64,000 nt of DNA, taken from contig JBBDJD010000001.1 in assembly GCA_040880025.1 (NCBI GenBank), positions 1 through 64,000 on the forward strand, in the 5' to 3' direction. This document shows, piece after piece, positions 1 through 7,458 of the stretch (the first letter of the stretch is position 1; each line of letters opens with the position of its first letter). This stretch comes from RCIO01 sp040880025. GTDB taxonomy: Bacteria > Pseudomonadota > Alphaproteobacteria > Rhizobiales > Rhizobiaceae. Below the pieces are notes generated by a model that made no database searches, was not told the origin of the DNA, and saw nothing but the letters and a program-made list of their open reading frames with translations. The translations under genes and the position numbers were made by a program.

Positions 1-1579
1 GGCCGGAGCCGATCTGCGAGGCGAGGCGGATGCGCTGGCTCTCGCCGCCCGACAGCGAGCCGGAATTGCGCGACAGGGTCAGGTAGTCGAGGCCGACATC
101 GTTGAGGAAGTTGAGGCGGTCGCGGATCTCCTTGAGGATGCGCGCGGCGATCTCGTTCTGCTTGGGCGTCAGTTCGCCGGGCAGGGCCTCGTACCAGGCG
201 GCGGCCTTGCGGATCGACATTTCCGAGACCTGGCCGATATGCAGGCCGGCGATCTTCACCGCCTGGGCCTCGGGCTTGAGCCGGTAGCCGTCGCAGGCCG
301 GGCAGGGGGTGGCCGACATGAAGCGCTCGATCTCCTCGCGCATCCAGGCCGAATCCGTCTCCTTCCAGCGCCGCTCGAGATTGGTGATCACGCCCTCGAA
401 GGTCTTGCTGGTCTTGTAGGAGCGCAGCCCGTCATCATAGGTGAACTCTATCTTGCGCTCGCCGGTGCCGCGCAGGATGGCGTCTTTCGCTTCGTCAGTC
501 AGGTCGCTCCAGCGGTCGCCCTGCCTGAAGCCGTAGACCCGGCCCAGCGCGTCGAGCGTCTGCGCGTAATAGGGCGAGGAGGACTTGGCCCAGGGCGCGA
601 TGGCGCCATTGCGCAGGGTGGCGCCGGCGTCGGGGACGACGAGCGTCTCGTCGATCGCCTTCTGGCTGCCCAGCCCGTCGCAGGCCGGGCAGGCGCCGAA
701 CGGGTTGTTGAACGAAAACAGCCTGGGCTCGATCTCGGGAATGGTGAAGCCGGAAACCGGGCAGGCGAATTTTTCGGAGAACAGCATGCGCTCATGCGTC
801 TCGTTGGCCGACTTGTTGACCGCGTCCTCGCCGGTCAGCTTGCCTTCAAGCGGTCGGTCGGCGAACTCGGCCACCGCGATGCCGTCGGCCAGCCTGAGCG
901 CGGTCTCGATGGAGTCCGCCAGCCGCGCGGACAGATCGGACCTGACCACGATGCGGTCCACCACGACGTCGATGTCGTGCTTGTATTTCTTGTCGAGCGC
1001 CGGCACGTCGGCGATCTCGTAGAACGCGCCGTCGACCTTGACGCGCTGAAAGCCCTTCTTCTGCAGGTCGGCCAGTTCCTTGCGGTACTCGCCCTTGCGG
1101 CCGCGCACGATGGGCGCGAGCAGGAACAGCCGCGTGCCTTCTTCCAGCGCCAGCACCCGGTCGACCATCTGGCTCACCGTCTGGCTTTCGATCGGCAGGC
1201 CGGTGGCCGGCGAATAGGGCACGCCGGCGCGGGCGAACAAAAGCCGCATATAGTCGTAGATTTCGGTGACGGTGCCGACGGTCGAGCGCGGATTGCGCGA
1301 TGTCGTCTTCTGCTCGATGGAGATGGCCGGCGACAGGCCATCGATCTGGTCGACGTCCGGCTTCTGCATCATCTCCAGGAACTGGCGCGCATAGGCCGAC
1401 AGGCTCTCGACATAGCGCCGCTGGCCCTCGGCATAGATCGTGTCGAAGGCGAGCGAGGACTTGCCCGAGCCGGACAGGCCGGTCATGACGATCAGGCTGT
1501 CGCGGGGCAGTTCCAGATCGACGTTCTTCAGATTGTGTTCGCGCGCCCCGCGAATGGAAATGGTCTTGTGCTCGGCCAT
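1..1579 (-). CDS. uvrA: UvrA excinuclease ABC subunit A, 3' end cut by window edge
   Basis: Encodes the DNA-damage recognition ATPase of nucleotide excision repair, which loads UvrB on lesions. The reverse strand from ATG 1579 reads MAEHKTISIRGAREHN, then the Walker A GLSGSGKSS near residue 35 and an ISIEQKTTSRNPRSTVGT stretch. Zinc-finger type CPAC motifs appear near residues 290 and 430, and the window stops within the ABC signature LSGGESQRIRLASQIGSG. About 526 of the usual ~970 codons are present. It is transcribed away from ssb, the classical divergent pair, and a LexA-type box lies 163 bp upstream. The long plus-strand open frame over this gene is a high-GC shadow. Confidence 0.97.
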   Translation of the reverse strand, partial: MAEHKTISIRGAREHNLKNVDLELPRDSLIVMTGLSGSGKSSLAFDTIYAEGQRRYVESLSAYARQFLEMMQKPDVDQIDGLSPAISIEQKTTSRNPRSTVGTVTEIYDYMRLLFARAGVPYSPATGLPIESQTVSQMVDRVLALEEGTRLFLLAPIVRGRKGEYRKELADLQKKGFQRVKVDGAFYEIADVPALDKKYKHDIDVVVDRIVVRSDLSARLADSIETALRLADGIAVAEFADRPLEGKLTGEDAVNKSANETHERMLFSEKFACPVSGFTIPEIEPRLFSFNNPFGACPACDGLGSQKAIDETLVVPDAGATLRNGAIAPWAKSSSPYYAQTLDALGRVYGFRQGDRWSDLTDEAKDAILRGTGERKIEFTYDDGLRSYKTSKTFEGVITNLERRWKETDSAWMREEIERFMSATPCPACDGYRLKPEAQAVKIAGLHIGQVSEMSIRKAAAWYEALPGELTPKQNEIAARILKEIRDRLNFLNDVGLDYLTLSRNSGSLSGGESQRIRLASQIGSG

Positions 1580-1741
1580 GAATGAAGTCGCCGCCTCGTT
1601 CGTGCTGATCGCCGTCCGGTAACGCAGGCGCGCCTGGCCGCGTCCGGACTGTCGTTATGTAGGAACTCCCGACGCCTGGTCGAGGACCGGATCCCGCGCC
1701 TTCGGCTTTTCCAGCTTTTTTGCCGCGCGGGCAAGCAAAAA

Positions 1742-1756
1742 GAACAAAGACCGAAC
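1742..1756 (-). promoter_or_regulatory. LexA (SOS) box upstream of uvrA
   Basis: The plus strand reads GAAC-AAAGACC-GAAC, which on the uvrA strand is GTTC-N7-GTTC, the LexA operator of alphaproteobacteria. It lies 163 bp upstream of the uvrA start. A candidate -35 (TTGCAC, about 1798) and a -10-like ACAATG lie just upstream of the box. SOS control of uvrA is known in the group; the assignment here rests on the motif only. Confidence 0.7.
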
Positions 1757-1758
1757 GG

Positions 1759-1784
1759 CATCCTGACATCATTGTGTCAGGATG
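1759..1784. repeat. Perfect hyphenated palindrome, operator-like
   Basis: Ten-base arms catcctgaca (1759-1768) and tgtcaggatg (1775-1784) flank a 6-base spacer. It sits next to the uvrA LexA box and across the presumed uvrA promoter. It has no T-run, so it reads as a protein-binding site or a weak hairpin, not a terminator. The binding factor is unknown. Confidence 0.5.
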
Positions 1785-2258
1785 ATCGCGATGTGCAACG
1801 CCGATCACATTTTCGGTCAACCGGGCCCGATCCCTTGACGATGCCGCGGTGGAGGAGCAGACTTCATTTCGATCCAGGCGAGCGCGTTCCCAACGCCGCT
1901 CTCCGCCAGTTCCGGGATCGTTGGTATCGACCGGAATGACGGATCAACGCCATGGATCCACCGAGCCCGAACGGCAACAGGAGGACGAGGCATGACTCCA
2001 CCCGACAGTCCCATACGGCTCCGCCCCCGTACGGAGCCGCGGTCGTAGGCAAGTCCGCCTGAAAAGCGGCAACGCGCCGACGGTCGATATCACCCCACAT
2101 CGCAGAGACCATGAGTCGGATCATCGGGCGCCAGCCCGAGAGGCATCCGAATGAGAGCCGGAATACGTTCCGGCAAAGGGTACAGAACCCAAAACGCCCC
2201 GCCGCTCTCCGCAAAGAGCGCGGGGCATTTCCGTGCGGGAAGCGCAGCGGCGTCCGGC
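1785..2258. other. uvrA-ssb intergenic region, no gene seen
   Basis: No open frame here has a convincing start or composition. The one structure noticed is a GC-rich hairpin at 2196-2226 (gccccgc...gcggggc with inner GCTCT/AGAGC pairing). On the minus strand it is followed by GTTTTGGG, so it could be a weak terminator or an RNA structure. Its significance is uncertain. Confidence 0.4.
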
Positions 2259-2293
2259 TTGACAGTCTACAAAGACTAGAACAAAATGAGAAC
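2259..2293 (+). promoter_or_regulatory. ssb promoter overlapped by a LexA box
   Basis: TTGACA at 2259-2264 and CAAAAT at 2282-2287 are separated by 17 bases, a good sigma-70 spacing. GAAC at 2279-2282 and GAAC at 2290-2293 with 7 bases between them form an inverted copy of the alphaproteobacterial LexA box GTTC-N7-GTTC, lying directly on the -10. The arrangement predicts LexA repression of ssb. The ssb start codon is about 100 bases downstream. Confidence 0.7.
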
Positions 2294-2395
2294 ATCAAAG
2301 TTGTTCACAGGCCATCCGCCCCGGCGTGTGGCCGTTGCGGGACGACTGGTGTAGGCGCATAAAAAACCGGTTTAGGACGAGCGTGGAGCGGACAA

Positions 2396-2884
2396 ATGGC
2401 AGGCAGCGTCAACAAGGTCATCCTGGTCGGCAATCTGGGTGCGGACCCGGAGATCCGGCGGCTGAATTCCGGCGATCCGGTGGTCAACATGCGCATCGCC
2501 ACGTCGGAAACCTGGCGCGACAAGGGTTCGGGCGAGCGCCGCGAACGCACCGAGTGGCACAATGTGGTCATCTTCAACGACAACCTCGCCAAGGTCGCCG
2601 AGCAATATCTCAAGAAGGGCGCCAAGGTTTACATCGAAGGCCAGTTGCAGACCCGCAAATGGCAGGATCAGCAGGGCCAGGACAAATACACGACCGAGAT
2701 CGTGCTGCAGAAATTCCGCGGCGAACTGCAGATGCTGGATTCGCGCGGGCAGGGCGGTGACGGCGGCCAGGTCGGCTATGATCGGGGCAGCAGCAGCGGT
2801 TCCGATTTTGGTCAGTCGGGGCCGGTTGAAGATCGTGGCGGTGGGCGTTCCAGCGCGGACATGGACGACGAAATCCCGTTCTGA
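2396..2884 (+). CDS. ssb: Single-stranded DNA-binding protein
   Basis: A 162-residue SSB that coats single-stranded DNA in replication, recombination and repair. The N-terminal ~110 residues are an OB fold (VNKVILVGNLGADPEIR, RTEWHNVVIF, YIEGQLQTRKWQDQ). A Gly/Ser/Gln-rich linker follows, and the protein ends in the acidic tip MDDEIPF that docks partner proteins. Length and ends match the bacterial family, so the start at 2396 is firm. It diverges from uvrA and has its own LexA-overlapped promoter. Confidence 0.98.
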   Translation: MAGSVNKVILVGNLGADPEIRRLNSGDPVVNMRIATSETWRDKGSGERRERTEWHNVVIFNDNLAKVAEQYLKKGAKVYIEGQLQTRKWQDQQGQDKYTTEIVLQKFRGELQMLDSRGQGGDGGQVGYDRGSSSGSDFGQSGPVEDRGGGRSSADMDDEIPF

Positions 2885-2891
2885 GCATGCC

Positions 2892-3305
2892 GTGAAACAG
2901 CGCATTGCCCATGTCATGGTCGTGGTGCGCGACTATGACGAGGCGATTGGCTTCTATTGCGACAGGCTTGGCTTCGAGCTGCTCGAGGATACCTACCAGC
3001 CCGAACAGGACAAGCGCTGGGTCGTTGTCGCGCCGCCGGGTGGCGGTCCCTCGATTGTACTGGGCAGGGCGTCCGGGCCGGAGCAGGAAGCAGCGATCGG
3101 CAACCAGACCGGCGGGCGCGTCTTCCTGTTTCTGCAGACGGACGATTTCGACCGCGACTACCAGCGCTATCAGGGCGAGGGCGTTGAGTTCGTGCGCGAA
3201 CCGAAGGTCATGGACTACGGCACGGTCGCGGTTTTCCGCGACCTCCATGGCAATCTCTGGGACCTGGTCGAATTTGCGCCGGGACACAAGCTGGCTCTAT
3301 CCTGA
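2892..3305 (+). CDS. VOC (glyoxalase/bleomycin-resistance) superfamily protein
   Basis: A 137-residue single-domain VOC protein. The GTG start at 2892 gives VKQRIAHVMVVVRDYDEAI, the usual beginning of the family. Later come an FYCDRLGF segment, GGRVFLFLQTDDFDRDY, and a C-terminal FRDLHGNLWDLVEF in which the last Glu is a typical metal ligand. The substrate cannot be told; these proteins range from lactoylglutathione lyases to antibiotic-binding proteins. It starts 8 bases after ssb and is probably co-transcribed with it. Confidence 0.85.
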   Translation: MKQRIAHVMVVVRDYDEAIGFYCDRLGFELLEDTYQPEQDKRWVVVAPPGGGPSIVLGRASGPEQEAAIGNQTGGRVFLFLQTDDFDRDYQRYQGEGVEFVREPKVMDYGTVAVFRDLHGNLWDLVEFAPGHKLALS

Positions 3306-3344
3306 GATATCTCAAAGGCAGCCCGACATGCCGGAAATGACGTC

Positions 3345-3851
3345 ATGTGCCTGATGTGCGGCGACGCGACGCTCGACCATGCCTTCTCGCTCGTGGAGCG
3401 GCCTGCGCATCGCCTGACCGGCCGTTTCTGGAGCGGCACCTTGGATGAGGCATCGCGTGGTGCGCTGCATCCGCTGATCGAGGAGATGAAGGCTCTCTCG
3501 GCCGCCACTTCCGATCTGTGGAAAAGCCCGATTGTCGGCCTCACCTGGAACGACCGGCCGGACGGCTTCCGCTATTTTGTCGGCGTCGAAACCGAGGATG
3601 AAAAGGCAAGCGAAGGTTTCGATCGTCTCGACGTGCCGGAAATGCGCTGCGCCGGCCTGTGGCACGGGCCGGAATCCGGAACGGTGGTCGAGAGCTACGG
3701 GCGTCTGATGCGGGGCATCAGGGAAGCCGGCATCGAACGCGACCAGAGCTTCTGCGACCAGCGCGAGGAATACCCGGCCGACATCGATCTCGGCAGACCG
3801 CTGGCGCTGAGGGTGCTCTTGCCGGTGCGGGCGGATAAGGGGGTAGGGTAA
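3345..3851 (+). CDS. GyrI-like / AraC-type effector-binding domain protein
   Basis: A 168-residue protein resembling stand-alone GyrI-like small-molecule binding domains. It has an N-terminal beta/alpha half (RPAHRLTGRFWSGTLDEA), a central GLTWNDRPDGFRYFVGVE typical of the family, and an LPVRADK-type end. A Cys-containing start (MCLMCG) precedes the domain, so the true start could be a few codons away. It follows the VOC gene by 39 bases on the same strand. The ligand is unknown. Confidence 0.7.
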   Translation: MCLMCGDATLDHAFSLVERPAHRLTGRFWSGTLDEASRGALHPLIEEMKALSAATSDLWKSPIVGLTWNDRPDGFRYFVGVETEDEKASEGFDRLDVPEMRCAGLWHGPESGTVVESYGRLMRGIREAGIERDQSFCDQREEYPADIDLGRPLALRVLLPVRADKGVG

Positions 3852-4003
3852 CATGCCCGCTGTGGGGCAAAGGGCTGTGATGGGCTGAATTGCCCGGGGG
3901 CTTCGGATCAGAGGCTTGCTTGGGCTTCGGAGGCGTCGAAAGCGGCGCGCAGGGCATCATCGCCGCGGTGCTTCTCGACTTGATACCGGCAGGGAGGTTA
4001 TCA

Positions 4004-4628
4004 GTGGCGTCTACATTGGATGATCCGCCAGATTTAGGCATTAACCAGCTCCCGGAACCAGAGAGCTACGAGGCAGGCCATCTGTGGAATCTGTTGGACG
4101 ATTTGCGTTCCTACACCATCGAGTTTGAAGCCGCAGTGCGTATCACTGCATGCGACAGACGCCGATACCGACATAGAAGAATATTGGCTTTGGCTATATG
4201 CGCGGCACGTTCCGGCGCGAGATGCGGCTCTCACAGTCTATCACTTTGGATGCACGCTTCTCACTTCGATACCCAGCGCGCTAGGTCGCTGCCCAACTAT
4301 TCGCGCTCTTTCGGATCACCCGCAACTCAAAGCGGTCAGGCGCGAATTCCAAGAGAAAATGCCAAACTATGCACTTTTGCGCCATGCCGTTGGTCATCGA
4401 GCGGAACTGCAGGAAACACCACAGAAATTGCAGACGAACGCTGCATCCAAACGTTCAGGCGGCCCACCCGAGATTGTCATGGGGAACTTGGATTGGAACT
4501 CGCTGGTCTTCACTATCGACGGCAAATGGGTGTCCCTTCCGATAACACAGGAAACCCAGGGAGTACTTGCAGATTTCACTCTGAGGACGTTCTCAGCTCT
4601 TCCTCAAACACTACCCTCAACCGACTGA
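4004..4628 (+). pseudogene. Conserved hypothetical gene broken by a frameshift
   Basis: Two overlapping reading frames join into one plausible protein. Frame A starts at GTG 4004, six bases after a GGGAGG ribosome site, and runs through WNLLDDLRSYTIEFEAAVRI to about 4156. Frame B continues from about 4161 (DADTDIEEYWLWLYARHV) to a stop at 4628, ending ADFTLRTFSALPQTLPSTD. An extra agac at 4157-4160 would explain the shift. The rejoined product is about 206 residues. I do not recognise the family. A sequencing error is possible but is less likely than an indel. Confidence 0.5.
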
Positions 4629-4644
4629 GCAATGACGGTCTGCC

Positions 4645-4812
4645 CCTCACGCCGCCATCTGCCACGAACTGCACCGCAAGCGCGGCCAGTATCAGGCCGA
4701 GCAGGCGGGTCAGGATCGACCGGCCGGTTTCGCCGGGAGCCCGTCGACGCGTTCGGCAAGCACGAACACCAGGAATGTGATCAGCACGCCGGCGAGGATG
4801 ATGCCGACCAGT
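4645..4812 (-). pseudogene. Remnant of a marC-like gene (C-terminal part)
   Basis: This stretch aligns almost base for base with the 3' end of the intact marC gene at 9402-9571 (for example gcggccagtatcaggccg and gacgcgttcggcaagcacga), with scattered substitutions. No complete frame is left and the remnant has no start codon. It marks either a lost paralogue or a duplicated fragment. Confidence 0.7.
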
Positions 4813-4941
4813 TCAGTGCTTCAGCGAGGGGGGTATACGTCAAATCGACCAATCGGCTTGCACCAGTACCACAGAGAGTTCGGGCTTAGGTCTCCACGGC
4901 CCATTGCTTGCGCGTGGACATCCAATTGCCGATATTGAGGC

Positions 4942-5298
4942 ATGACTGCGTTTGCCGACCATGACGCCTACATTGCTGCAGCACCGGAAGCGCTCCGGCC
5001 GCTACTGACACGCTTGCGCGCCCAGTTAACTCAAGCGCTCCCTGACGCGGAAGAAGTGATCCGTTACAACATGCCAGGGTTCGGTACTGCGGATTCAATC
5101 ATCGCGGGCTATGCGGCGTTCAGTAAGCAGTGCGGTCTGTACGTTAGCAAAGGCGCGATCAGCACATACGCTAACGACATTGCCGCAGCGGGGCTCAAAG
5201 CAACAAAGACTGGCGTCACATTCTCGCCGAGCAAGCCGATTCCAGACGATCTCGTCGCTGCACTCGCTCTTTTCTCCCGAAAGGAGCGTGGGGTGTGA
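4942..5298 (+). CDS. DUF1801 protein (YdhG/iron-chaperone-like fold)
   Basis: A 118-residue protein with the DUF1801 pattern: YIAAAPEALRPLLTRLRAQL, then PDAEEVIRYNMPGF, KQCGLYVSK and a C-terminal SPSKPIPDDLVAALALFSRKE. Members are small cytosolic proteins related to the frataxin-like YdhG group, and many have no proven function. A GAGG ribosome site precedes ATG 4942. Nothing nearby suggests a partner. Confidence 0.8.
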   Translation: MTAFADHDAYIAAAPEALRPLLTRLRAQLTQALPDAEEVIRYNMPGFGTADSIIAGYAAFSKQCGLYVSKGAISTYANDIAAAGLKATKTGVTFSPSKPIPDDLVAALALFSRKERGV

Positions 5299-5339
5299 TG
5301 CCGATTTCGCTGCGACCGAACTGGACGAAAAGCTGCCCT

Positions 5340-6062
5340 TCACCGGGCAGCTTCACCTTCCAGATGCAGGTAGCTGGGATTGAACAACGACGCTTTGGCC
5401 AGCTTTTCCGGATCGAGAATTGTAAGCGGCCCGCGACCCCACGAAATCAAACTCAACTTCCGAAGCCTCTGGAGCGAGCGGTTAAAATGCACCAGCGAGA
5501 GCCCCAACGTGTCGGCCAACTGTGCCTGGGTCAGCGGAAATTCGAAACTCCGGCCGTCCACCAAGCCGACTGAGCGAAGACGCACGTACATCTCGCAGAT
5601 CAAATGGCCGACACGCTGGGAAGCATTACGCCTGCCGACACTCATCAGCCATTCGCGGGCAATGGCTTCGTCGATAAGCGTACTCCACCAGAATGCCCGC
5701 GCGATGTTAGGAAAGTCATCGGTTAGCTTGATGATGGCCTCCTTGGAGGCTTTAGCTACGCTCACTTCGGTCAAGGTACCGATGTTGTGGTCCATGAGCT
5801 TGAGCACGAAAATGCGCTGATCGCAGATGTCGCCTGGAACGAAATAGGACATGATCTGCCGCCTACCGTCCTCGCCGATCTTGTAGCGGAACGCCCATCC
5901 AGCGAGGATGAAGTAGACACCGGATGTCGGATCACCTTCACTGAGGATGTCTGTCTGGTCAGCATACAATTTGGGTTTGGATATCAGCACATCCAACGCT
6001 TGACGTTCATCTTCTGACAAGCGAACAAAATTGCTGAGCTTGCGGGTCAGCGGATTTGTCAT
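5340..6062 (-). CDS. Crp/Fnr-family transcription regulator
   Basis: A 240-residue regulator. Residues ~20-135 form a cyclic-nucleotide-binding-like beta barrel (GDPTSGVYFILAGWAFRY, FVPGDICDQ). Residues ~150-225 carry the winged helix (TQAQLADTLGLSLVHFNRSL). There is no Fnr-type N-terminal cysteine cluster, so an oxygen-sensing Fnr is unlikely. ATG 6062 was preferred over an ATG 17 codons upstream because GGAGAGC precedes it at the right distance. It lies alone, convergent with the DUF1801 gene. The effector is unknown. Confidence 0.85.
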   Translation of the reverse strand: MTNPLTRKLSNFVRLSEDERQALDVLISKPKLYADQTDILSEGDPTSGVYFILAGWAFRYKIGEDGRRQIMSYFVPGDICDQRIFVLKLMDHNIGTLTEVSVAKASKEAIIKLTDDFPNIARAFWWSTLIDEAIAREWLMSVGRRNASQRVGHLICEMYVRLRSVGLVDGRSFEFPLTQAQLADTLGLSLVHFNRSLQRLRKLSLISWGRGPLTILDPEKLAKASLFNPSYLHLEGEAAR

Positions 6063-6575
6063 CAGCTCTCCGATTTCAACACGCCACCAATAGGCCATAC
6101 AGCTCAATTGCAACGGACAATTCGGCTACACGGCAGGCTGGATCAACACGTACTTCAGGGAGATCTGAGTTCATCGCTTATCACTGTGACCAATCGAGGT
6201 GAAGCCCTGACCGCCCGGATCACGCCGACAACCGAGTATCCAAGATCAGCGGCTTTCAGGAAGCCGTAGTTGATCCTGGAACGGCCGCAATGGGGTCGGT
6301 TTCGGCCTGAGACTTTCATCATCTGCGCCCGCCGCACAACATTCTTAAACGCCGTTGTCAAGATTTGACCGTGTGGCGGACCACGAATTCGCGCGCCGCG
6401 CACATGCGCGCCGCAATCACCGACTAGCCAGGGGTCGCAAGGCCGGAATCGGTCTTCTCCCCGCCTGGCTGCGGGGAGGCGCGCCGTCAGCGGCGCATCA
6501 AACTCACCGCCTCAGAGGCGCGGCGTCCTTACGCCGGAATGCCGGCATTCCAAGCCGGAAAGGAACAGATCTCTT
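6063..6575. other. Intergenic region, no gene seen
   Basis: About 510 bases between the divergent Crp/Fnr and DUF4168 genes. Small open frames on both strands look like random GC-rich frames. It should contain both promoters, but no convincing -35/-10 pair was found. Confidence 0.4.
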
Positions 6576-6980
6576 ATGTCTTTTACACGAAACGTCCTCT
6601 CCTCGGTCCTCGCTTTCGGTCTGCTCGCCTCGCCGGCGGCAATCGTGTCGGCCTCGGCGCAGACGCAGTCCGAAACCATGCCCGCTCCGGAGGCCGCGCC
6701 CGTTGACGAGGGCAAGCTGCGCTCATTCGCGGTCGCCTATCTCCAGGTGCGACGCGTCGCGCAGACCTATCAACCGCAGATCGAGCAGGCGGCGGACCAG
6801 GACGAACAGCAGCGGCTGCGCCAGGAGGCAACGACGGGCATGGTCGAGGCGGTCGAGAGCGCGGACGGCATCACTGTCGAGGAGTATAACTCGATCTTTG
6901 CGACCGCACAGTCCGACCCGGCGCTCTCGCAGCAGATCAACGCCTTCGTGTCGGAGGCTGCGGAAGAAGGCGGCCAGTGA
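6576..6980 (+). CDS. DUF4168 secreted protein
   Basis: A 134-residue protein with a Sec signal peptide (residues 1-29, ending SASAQ) followed by a DUF4168-type domain with an FAVAYLQVRRVAQTYQPQIEQA helix and repeated short helices to the end. Such proteins are periplasmic and often stress-linked, with no known activity. The upstream context tccaagccggaaaggaaca gives an AAGGAA ribosome site. Confidence 0.75.
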   Translation: MSFTRNVLSSVLAFGLLASPAAIVSASAQTQSETMPAPEAAPVDEGKLRSFAVAYLQVRRVAQTYQPQIEQAADQDEQQRLRQEATTGMVEAVESADGITVEEYNSIFATAQSDPALSQQINAFVSEAAEEGGQ

Positions 6981-6990
6981 CCGGCCTTGC

Positions 6991-7016
6991 GGCGCGGCGC
7001 TGTCTTGCGCCGCGCC
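6991..7016 (+). terminator. Strong GC hairpin after the DUF4168 gene
   Basis: A perfect 10-bp stem, ggcgcggcgc / gcgccgcgcc, with a tgtctt loop starts 10 bases after the stop codon. There is no U-tract (gtacccc follows), so it is either a transcript-end stabiliser or an atypical terminator. Confidence 0.5.
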
Positions 7017-7072
7017 GTACCCCAAAAATATCAGACCCATGCGGCGCCAAATCAGCCGGACGGACGTCAGGC

Positions 7073-7124
7073 CGCTATCAGCGCCCTTACCCCGTCGGCG
7101 ACGAACTGGACCGCCAGCGCGGCC
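7073..7124 (-). pseudogene. Second remnant of the marC 3' end
   Basis: The 52 bases match the last codons of marC (9389-9442) almost exactly, including the run ccgtcggcgacgaactgg. On the minus strand they still read FVADGVKAL before a stop. No further marC sequence continues on either side. Confidence 0.65.
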
Positions 7125-7458
7125 GTTCAGGTGGCCGCCGCGTTTCGACGGCAACGCGCCTCATGTCGGTCGTTCTACCGCTTCCGCTGACCAACCAGAA
7201 CCTGCCATTCGCCCAGATTGAGCGGTGTGTATATGCGCCCGCAAGTCGGACCCATCCCCTTGCCGACAGAAGGGCGCTGATGGTCAAGCATCTCCAATGG
7301 GGCACATGTCAATCGAGTGCGAGCGGCACGATGATCTCCTTCGCCCTCGCGGCGTGCCGCCGACCTGTCGGACAAGCTGCGCGGTGATCAGCGGTCAACC
7401 TTGGGAATCCAAATAAGTGTGTGACCTGATTGAAATTTAACACGCCCTTAGGGAGCCT
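7125..7458. other. Intergenic region, no gene seen
   Basis: Unassigned sequence between the marC remnant and the GGDEF-EAL gene. Only short low-quality frames are present. Confidence 0.35.

Noticed and set aside
239..1585. Long plus-strand open frame (448 codons) over uvrA
   Set aside because: It is the antisense shadow of a high-GC gene. The reverse strand gives an unmistakable UvrA.
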